Of a DNA stretch of 64,000 bases, positions 58,297 through 64,000 are shown one piece after another; the stretch's first letter is position 1, and every line of letters starts with the position of its first letter. Location: assembly GCA_900318275.1 (NCBI GenBank), contig ONJY01000008.1, positions 54,510 to 118,509 on the forward strand, given 5' to 3'. This stretch comes from an uncultured Bacteroidales bacterium (GTDB lineage: Bacteria; Bacteroidota; Bacteroidia; Bacteroidales; P3). A model generated the notes under the pieces. The model saw nothing but the letters and a program-made list of their open reading frames with translations, searched no databases and was not told the DNA's origin. The position numbers and the translations under genes are program-made.

Positions 58297-58842
58297 TTAT
58301 CTACCCTCGGCGGCCATAGGCAGCTGGCCCTCCTCTTCTTCTGTAGCGTAAGGAACCGGTTTGTGGCGGTAGAGCGACAGCATGTTCTCTTCGAGCAGCA
58401 GCTCCACCTCTCGCATCGTGTGTTCCAGCCTCTTCGGCGTCAGCTGACATTCCCACACCACGATCACCTGCCATCCGTTCTCCTGCAGCACGCGGTAGTT
58501 CTCCCTGTCACGTTCCTGGTTGCGACGGATTTTGTTGACCCAGAACTCCCTGTTCGTCGTCGGAATCTTGCAGCACTTTGAACTTTGAACCTTGAATCCT
58601 GAATCTTGAATTGGTGGCTCCGCCACCCCGTGTCCATGCCAGAAACAGCCGTTGACGAATATCGCCGTCCTGTAGGTCCGCAGCACGATATCCGGCTTCC
58701 CGGGCACACTCTTGACATTCAACCGATACCGATACCCATGACTCCACAGCCACCGCCGCACCTTCAGCTCCGGCTTCGTCCCAGAGCCCTTGATATGCGA
58801 CATGCAGCTATGCCGCTGCTCCGCTGTCATCGTGTCGGTCAT
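58297..58842 (-). CDS. vsr: Very short patch repair (Vsr) endonuclease with a repeat-coded insertion
   Basis: Vsr nicks DNA 5' of T:G mismatches that arise from deaminated 5-methylcytosine. The 181-residue protein has DTMTAEQRHSCMSHIKGSGT, PGKPDIVLRTYRTAIFVNGC, FWHGH, FWVNKIRRNQERDREN and GWQVIVVWECQL. In E. coli Vsr, zinc is held by C66, H71, C73 and C117; counterparts of all four can be placed here, but about 18 residues, largely coded by a heptad patch, separate the second and third ligands. No cytosine methyltransferase is seen in the window. It is last in the rhuM operon (4-bp gap). Confidence 0.9.
   Translation of the reverse strand: MTDTMTAEQRHSCMSHIKGSGTKPELKVRRWLWSHGYRYRLNVKSVPGKPDIVLRTYRTAIFVNGCFWHGHGVAEPPIQDSGFKVQSSKCCKIPTTNREFWVNKIRRNQERDRENYRVLQENGWQVIVVWECQLTPKRLEHTMREVELLLEENMLSLYRHKPVPYATEEEEGQLPMAAEGR
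58579..58613. repeat. Heptad patch inside vsr
   Basis: Five 7-bp units (tgaactt, tgaacct, tgaatcc, tgaatct, tgaattg) are translated in frame as PIQDSGFKVQSS in the zinc-site loop. Confidence 0.85.
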
Positions 58843-58846
58843 AGTG

Positions 58847-59893
58847 TTATTCCTTCACGGATTGTTCAAGTTGGAGGAAGCGGTCGAAGTCGCTCTGGTA
58901 AAGTTGGTCTTGCACGATGCGGAATTTCTCAAACTCACTCTCGGCGTGAGCCTTGGCTAGTTCTGCGGAAATCCTTCCTGCATCTTTGAGTATGTCTTTG
59001 TCCCATAGCGTCAGGAATCCGTTGAGGCGTTCCTCCCAGTCTTCCATGGTCATGGGGATGTGACGCATGGCCTGCATCTCAGCCAGGTCAAGGTATGCCG
59101 AAACAATACGCGACAACTGCTGCAGTTCGTTTTCCGTCAGGTAGTTCTTGGCGACAGAGACATCGTATTTATGAATCTTGCCTTCTGGAGCACCCTCCCA
59201 CGAGGTCAGTCCCATGTGTTCTTTGTTGGCATCGGCACGTTCGTAGATGAGTTCCGCTGCGGTATGTTGATGGACAGAGTAATGCAGCTTGTTCTGCACG
59301 GCGGCAAAGAAACGTTTCGTGGCGGTGGCGGCGGGGTCATAGTCGATGCTGGTGGCATAGATATCTGTGATTTTCTGGTAGAAACGGCGTTCGGAAAGAC
59401 GTATTTCGCGGACCTTCTCCAACTGTTTCTCGAAGTAGTCCTTGGTAAGAATGGTACCGCCTTTCTTCAGACGCTCGTCGTCCATCACCCAACCCTGTAT
59501 GGTATAGTCCTTCACGATGGCGTTGGCCCACTTGCGGAACTGAACTGCTCGTTCGTTGTTCACCTTGAACCCCACAGCGATAATCATCTGGAGGCTATAG
59601 TGGTTCACCTCTCTTGCAATCTGTCGGTCGCCTTCGTTTTGAACTATTAAGTATTTCTTAACAGTTGCCCCTTTGTCAAGCTCGTTGTCGCTATAAATCT
59701 GCTTGATATGCTGGCTGATGGCAGGCACACTGACACCATAGAGCTCCGCCATCAGTCGCTGTGTCAGCCAGATATTCTCATCCTCATAACGCAGTTCCAC
59801 GCTCCCAGGTTGGTCTCCGACAGTGCTGACAAAAGTAAGATACTCCGCAGCCGCGCTGCGGATGGTTATTTCGTGTTTGGGTTTCTTCTGCAT
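58847..59893 (-). CDS. RhuM family protein
   Basis: A 348-residue protein of the RhuM (virulence-RhuM) family. The N-terminal part has IWLTQRLMAELYGVSVPAIS, REVNHYSLQMIIAVGFKVNN and QFRKWANAIVKDYTIQGWVM. A Fic/Doc-like region follows without a visible Fic catalytic motif, and the C-terminus is helical. RhuM genes recur in restriction and other defence islands; their biochemical role is not established. It lies between the DUF2357 nuclease gene (6-bp gap) and vsr (4-bp gap). Confidence 0.88.
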   Translation of the reverse strand: MQKKPKHEITIRSAAAEYLTFVSTVGDQPGSVELRYEDENIWLTQRLMAELYGVSVPAISQHIKQIYSDNELDKGATVKKYLIVQNEGDRQIAREVNHYSLQMIIAVGFKVNNERAVQFRKWANAIVKDYTIQGWVMDDERLKKGGTILTKDYFEKQLEKVREIRLSERRFYQKITDIYATSIDYDPAATATKRFFAAVQNKLHYSVHQHTAAELIYERADANKEHMGLTSWEGAPEGKIHKYDVSVAKNYLTENELQQLSRIVSAYLDLAEMQAMRHIPMTMEDWEERLNGFLTLWDKDILKDAGRISAELAKAHAESEFEKFRIVQDQLYQSDFDRFLQLEQSVKE

Positions 59894-59899
59894 GGTTTA

Positions 59900-62023
59900 T
59901 TAACCTAATTGATCAAGAGTTGTGTCAAAATATGTATATCGAATTAGCGGCTTTGATATTTTAATGTAGTCTTGCCGTAGTTGTCTACTATATTTTATGT
60001 CAAAAACAATACGCAGTTTGTCATCACTCTCCGATTTAGCCTTTGAAGCAGTATGGATTTTCGCTACTTCGTATAGGTCACGTACACCTTTCTCCGGTAT
60101 ATACGGGGCGAAGTAGTCGATACCGTCGAGTGGGATGGTGGTCGGGAAGGTGTCGCCAGAATAATAACTGGTGGCAGTGCCATTGAGGAAGTTGGCATAC
60201 TGCGGATTATCGGGCTTGACGACACCTATCAGGACACGGTTCTTGACTTCCAAGGTGGTGCCCTTCTGCGGGATTACCTGCTCCACGATTTCGACGGCAT
60301 GCTTGTTCAATAGCTCTTTGATGAAGTTGGCCAATAGTTCGTGCTGGTTGTCACCAGGACGCATGGGGAAGGCTCCGATGTTCACCTCGTCGATACTCTT
60401 GCGGAAGCGTGAGGTGTCGTCCATCTGGCCGGGGAAGAGAATATAGCCACCGATGACCTCTTTCTTTATCTTCTCATCCTGGTGTTTGCTGTTATAATAG
60501 ATAGCGTCGCGGTAGCGGTGCATCTGGTTGATGGCATCGTCGGGGGGCACATCGTTCGCACCATCTTTCTCCAACCGATATTTGGCATCGAAGAGATAGG
60601 TGAGTTTCATTCCCTCCTGCAGGTCGTCCTTGGTCAGCTGCAACACGATGTCGGGTTTCTGCGGCACGGTCTTCGACTCCAACTCACCAATACCTTTCAC
60701 GTCGTCTTTGTCACCATGCCGCGGATTGTAAACCAACTCAGCAAGCGTCACATCGTCTTTCTTGAAGATAATCTTCGAGTGTTCGCCTTTGCCGAGGCTA
60801 TAGGTGAAGAGACCGCTCATCTCCGTGCGGCTGTGCTGCTCGGGTTCGGTGCCGGTCAGCTCTTTGACCACCTTCTCCACCTGGATGAAGCACCATATCT
60901 CGTACAGGGTGGCGATGTCCTTGGTCTCCATGCGGTAGAGACCGTCGTTCAGGCTGAAGGACTTTTGCAGGATGGTGTAGATGCGGAATATTTTCGAGTA
61001 GTTTACATCCTTTTGCAAGATGAGCGACTCCTGCTTGATTCCGTCGAAGGGGCCCACGGTGCGGAAGAAGGGGTGTCGCGACAGGCGGTTCAGCTCGTCA
61101 CGGGTGCGGGCTATCCTGTCCCGATGGGTGTCGGCCATACGGGTGTCCTGCTGGAGAACTCTCTCAGCGAGGGTGGCATAACGTTTCTGAACCGTCAGCA
61201 GGGCATGCTTCAGGAAACGATTCTCTGGGGTGTTGTAGGTATTCTGCTGTTCCTCCACGCGGTACAGGCGGGCCTCTTCCGTGCGATGCTCGGCCAGTTG
61301 CTGTTCCAGCTGCGGTGTGAGGCGGCGTATCTGATCAGCCCGTTTGTAGGTCTCGATGGCTTTCAGCCTGTGACGTGGCCGGTCGATGATATTATGGACG
61401 GTACGCAGGAACTGCTCTTGCAGCCCGCCGAAGATGTTCCACCAGATGATGTCGTAATTCTCGCCCTGTTCCTCCTTGATGCCGTGATAGGTGCGCTTCA
61501 GGAAGTCTAGCGAGAGCATGCGGTATTCGGCCTCAATGTCCTGAAGGATGATTTTCCAGTCGTGGTGGTAGTCGAGCTTGGCCGAGATGACGTCGTAGGA
61601 GAAGACGAAGCGTTTCTGAATACCGTCGAGGGTATAGCATATCGGCATGTCGGCACGGCCTATCTCGTTACCATAGTTCAGATATCCTGCCAGCAGCTGC
61701 TTGCTCTCCTTCCACGAAAAACGGTCGTTGACATCCTTGCGCGTACTGTCGAACCAAGCCTTTGTCACCTTTTTCTTGAAATCCACCCACACGCTATAGT
61801 CCGTCTGCTCGAAGAACACAGCCTCATCGGCAGTGTCCTTTGCAATCTCCCGCTCTGCATTGTCATGCATCAACACCACATGCTCTACACCTTCGCACCA
61901 TCGATAGGAGGAAATCAACTTCTCGCCACCGAGCACACTCACCCCCTTGTCCCACATCCGTTGGAACTGGGTACTCTCCACCGTCAGCGTAAAGTCTTCG
62001 TGTTCGATGCGCAGGAGTTCCAT
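59900..62023 (-). CDS. DUF2357 protein with a PD-(D/E)XK nuclease-like C-terminal domain
   Basis: A 707-residue protein. The N-terminal two-thirds match the DUF2357 pattern (helical middle region RRLTPQLEQQLAEHRTEEAR, then ENRFLKHALLTVQKRYATLA and TKDIATLYEIWCFIQVEKVV). The next part has a nuclease-like core, KPDIVLQLT followed about 20 residues later by YLFDAKYRLEKDG, giving PD...DXK, then HRYRDAIYY. Such proteins are McrC-like partners of McrB-type AAA NTPases in DNA restriction. No signal peptide is present. The neighbouring AAA subunit, if any, is not visible within the window. Confidence 0.82.
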   Translation of the reverse strand: MELLRIEHEDFTLTVESTQFQRMWDKGVSVLGGEKLISSYRWCEGVEHVVLMHDNAEREIAKDTADEAVFFEQTDYSVWVDFKKKVTKAWFDSTRKDVNDRFSWKESKQLLAGYLNYGNEIGRADMPICYTLDGIQKRFVFSYDVISAKLDYHHDWKIILQDIEAEYRMLSLDFLKRTYHGIKEEQGENYDIIWWNIFGGLQEQFLRTVHNIIDRPRHRLKAIETYKRADQIRRLTPQLEQQLAEHRTEEARLYRVEEQQNTYNTPENRFLKHALLTVQKRYATLAERVLQQDTRMADTHRDRIARTRDELNRLSRHPFFRTVGPFDGIKQESLILQKDVNYSKIFRIYTILQKSFSLNDGLYRMETKDIATLYEIWCFIQVEKVVKELTGTEPEQHSRTEMSGLFTYSLGKGEHSKIIFKKDDVTLAELVYNPRHGDKDDVKGIGELESKTVPQKPDIVLQLTKDDLQEGMKLTYLFDAKYRLEKDGANDVPPDDAINQMHRYRDAIYYNSKHQDEKIKKEVIGGYILFPGQMDDTSRFRKSIDEVNIGAFPMRPGDNQHELLANFIKELLNKHAVEIVEQVIPQKGTTLEVKNRVLIGVVKPDNPQYANFLNGTATSYYSGDTFPTTIPLDGIDYFAPYIPEKGVRDLYEVAKIHTASKAKSESDDKLRIVFDIKYSRQLRQDYIKISKPLIRYTYFDTTLDQLG

Positions 62024-62141
62024 TGTTTAAGTTTAATACGAAAGAAAGGAGTATCTTGAAAGTTAGACAGTTATGTTTTTAAAGTAGTCGTTTTAAGTTT
62101 CATTATTGTTTTTTTTACCACAAAAATGAACTTAAAGAATA

Positions 62142-63770
62142 TCAGCAATAGTACTTCCGATATTTTCTTCCATTATCATGATGTATTTCACCATTTGTAG
62201 CCATTTTTCGAACCATCTTTTTAAGGTCATTAAAGTCAACATCTGGCAATCGTTTTGAAATGTCGTCCATGATACTCATGGGGTGAACCTTTAAATCCTC
62301 CAATACCAATGCTTTTAATCTATAAGGTTCAATCGTTTTAAGTGTGGTTTTCTTGTTGACTTTTGAATTGATTATCAATTTCGGGTTGACCTTATAAGAT
62401 GTTCCCTTCCCTCTTCCGTCTTTTGTTATTATTTCTTCTTTCAGTAGATTGTTGATATAACTGTGCAACCTTTCTTCATCGGACAATTGCAAATATTCTA
62501 TCAAGTCTATAGAACGTATCTTTTCCGCTTGTGCTATGGCGCCCAATGCAATAAAATTCTTTTGTGACAGACGGTAGTTTCGTTGTGCATAATCCAACAA
62601 AGGTATTATCTCGGCATTCTGTATTCCCGAATACACCGTTACTTTTGTCTCATTGAACGAGGATTCAATCACGGGTGGCCGCTTGGAATCCAACGATGTA
62701 ATCTCATAGATAAGGTCGTATCCCGAGCCCTCGCCTTCCATCAGTTTCAAGTCACTCATGATAGTGGTGAAGTGGGGGTTTCTACGGTGCCTTTGATGCA
62801 AGATATTGTCTTTTGTTACACCTAGGGGCAGGCCGCCAGGGCTGGAAATCTCCATCCTGTCTGGATATACACATATCAGGATATCGTTGGAAATGGTAAA
62901 ACAATGATGTGCAAAAGCATTCAAAAGTAGCTCTCGAATAACCTTCGGATGATAATGTCTGATTTGTTTTCTGAAAAGGCCGTCTGGGATCTCGTAGGCA
63001 TAGTTCAATTCTGTAGCAGTCTTTTCTATTTCAAGTAACAACTCTTTGGGATTCAGCGAATTGTCATGCCAATCTTCTTTTCTTACTTTTTGTTCAAGGC
63101 CGTCATACACAATATATTGTACTGTGATGGGATAAGATATCTTACTGCGCTGCTTGCTCGTACCCAGCCATAGAACACCCAAATTGGTGACACGCTCACC
63201 ATCCACCAGATTGTAATGTTCAATGATTTCATCGTCAGACATCTGTTTTACATGCACCTTAACACGGTCCGATTCGCGAATGTCATTGACAAAACGTTCT
63301 ATGTTGTCACGGGGTATGTCTTTAAATAATATAGTTGTTGGAAGCACTTCCCATTGATAGGCACCTTTCTCAATGGAAAGGCGTTGGATTTCATCATTTC
63401 TGACAGGCTCACATTTGTCTCCTATCCTTATATATATTTTGGCATCTGAAGTTGTGGCTATTGACTTGAGCGATGGCGCAACATATAGCTCAAAGTATTC
63501 CCCTTCGTTGGGGTGTACTTTAATGTCCGATGCAGATATGCCTACATTAAAACACAATCCACGAAGCCGCGATAACGTATCGTTAACTTCTTCAACGGTG
63601 ATATGTTGCCCTTGTTGCGGCTCCTTTGTTTTGTCCTCATAGCCGACAAATATTGTTCCACCTTGGGCATTTGCCAATGCCACACAGGTTACAGACAAGT
63701 CGCGGAATCCATTGTCGCCAGTCCGTATCTTGCGGATGCTTTTGTATTCTATTGTTTGATTCTCACTCAT
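62142..63770 (-). CDS. AlbA_2 (Schlafen-like) DNA-binding domain protein with HATPase_c_4-type domain
   Basis: A 542-residue protein. It begins with an AlbA_2 domain (QTIEYKSIRKIRTGDNGF, LANAQGGTIFVGYED, about residues 5-125). A middle region with the RecG/ATPase-like module follows (IRELLLNAFAHHCFTISNDI, IEISSPGGLPLG-type segment, EGEGSGYDLIYEI), then C-terminal winged-helix-like repeats. The ATG at 63770 is used rather than a TTG two codons upstream. The gene is more AT-rich than its neighbours, in line with an acquired element. It is 118 bp upstream of the DUF2357 gene and 15 bp after the incomplete gene. Confidence 0.85.
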   Translation of the reverse strand: MSENQTIEYKSIRKIRTGDNGFRDLSVTCVALANAQGGTIFVGYEDKTKEPQQGQHITVEEVNDTLSRLRGLCFNVGISASDIKVHPNEGEYFELYVAPSLKSIATTSDAKIYIRIGDKCEPVRNDEIQRLSIEKGAYQWEVLPTTILFKDIPRDNIERFVNDIRESDRVKVHVKQMSDDEIIEHYNLVDGERVTNLGVLWLGTSKQRSKISYPITVQYIVYDGLEQKVRKEDWHDNSLNPKELLLEIEKTATELNYAYEIPDGLFRKQIRHYHPKVIRELLLNAFAHHCFTISNDILICVYPDRMEISSPGGLPLGVTKDNILHQRHRRNPHFTTIMSDLKLMEGEGSGYDLIYEITSLDSKRPPVIESSFNETKVTVYSGIQNAEIIPLLDYAQRNYRLSQKNFIALGAIAQAEKIRSIDLIEYLQLSDEERLHSYINNLLKEEIITKDGRGKGTSYKVNPKLIINSKVNKKTTLKTIEPYRLKALVLEDLKVHPMSIMDDISKRLPDVDFNDLKKMVRKMATNGEIHHDNGRKYRKYYC

Positions 63771-63785
63771 CGTCAAATGCTTTTT

Positions 63786-64000
63786 TTATGCCCAGTAGCT
63801 GGTGAAGCCGGTGGCTTTCAGCTTGGCAAGCATCTCGTCTATCTTGGCGGCGGAGATACTTTCTGGGAGCGCATGGCGTGCCGTCGGCTCTGCCGACAAC
63901 GTCCCGTCTGCATTTTCTCCAATCTTGTCAACTATCTGCTCCTTGACAAGGGCGTTGAGACCTTCGAGGACTTTCTTGGTGCGCTCTTCGTCGCCTTCGA
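63786..64000 (-). CDS. C-terminal fragment of an unidentified protein (cut by window edge)
   Basis: The last 71 residues of a minus-strand gene are visible: an acidic/basic helix (EERTKKVLEGLNALVKEQIV), a spacer, and the closing segment SAAKIDEMLAKLKATGFTSY followed by WA. It is too short to assign. Its position at the head of the AlbA_2/DUF2357/RhuM run makes a restriction ATPase, methyltransferase or helicase subunit plausible, but that is inference only. Confidence 0.6.
   Translation of the reverse strand, partial: EGDEERTKKVLEGLNALVKEQIVDKIGENADGTLSAEPTARHALPESISAAKIDEMLAKLKATGFTSYWA

Overview
The window reads as chromosomal DNA of an uncultured-type member of the order Bacteroidales (phylum Bacteroidota), fairly GC-rich for that group. 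The evidence is the Bacteroidota promoter form (TTTG, about 20 bp, TAnnTTTG) in front of many genes on both strands, a secreted protein ending in the gliding-motility/type IX C-terminal domain, HU- and SPOR-domain proteins, the single-chain glutaminase-containing PurL, GH97 and GH78 glycosidases made as secreted proteins or lipoproteins, a TonB receptor with the group's long N-terminal extension, and a sodium/proton-type Rnf gene block. The species cannot be named from sequence reading alone.

Layout. 1-6.4 kb (minus): tsaB (cut by the left edge), a lolA-like gene and folE, then YggS, YitT, rpe, an RlmI-like methyltransferase and an FGE-fold lipoprotein, with several ATGA start/stop overlaps. 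6.5-10.1 kb: a 1047-residue secreted type IX cargo protein and a small secreted protein. 10.2-14.7 kb: rnfB-C-D-G-E without rnfA. 15.1-16.4 kb (plus): a UspA protein and a SPOR protein. 16.4-25.9 kb: HemW-like, MeaB and glycosyltransferase genes, tRNA(CAU), anmK, ackA, a small membrane protein, pepD, a DUF3298 lipoprotein and a TfoX-like protein. 26-36.6 kb: a carbohydrate-degradation group with a retaining-type GH97, an inverting SusB-type GH97, one intact and one frameshifted GH78, and an EEP-fold lipoprotein, but no SusC/SusD pair. 36.7-50.1 kb: purL, an acyltransferase, an AT-rich LRR lipoprotein, a B12-binding radical SAM protein, a BtuB-like receptor, an FGE-like lipoprotein with a structured leader, a truncated queG, an RlmL-like methyltransferase and nadC. 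50.7-56.9 kb (plus): deoxynucleoside kinase, kdsB, an HU/coiled-coil/SPOR protein, trmB, yebC, rsmI and mgtC. 57-64 kb (minus): small membrane proteins, then vsr, rhuM, a DUF2357/PD-(D/E)XK nuclease, an AlbA_2 ATP-binding protein and an incomplete gene, which together look like an accessory or defence operon.

The most unusual signal is not a gene. There are at least fourteen patches of degenerate 7-bp tandem repeats (usually 4-5 units, unit sequence differing from patch to patch) in operon gaps, across stop codons, and in frame inside genes such as vsr, GH78, both GH97 genes and hemW. A second class, arrays of 11-bp units that are often mirrored into long hairpins, sits in four of the larger intergenic regions. 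Other points worth following are the missing rnfA, a nested-helix leader RNA before the FGE-like lipoprotein, a heptad-coded insertion between two zinc ligands of Vsr, and the right-end operon.
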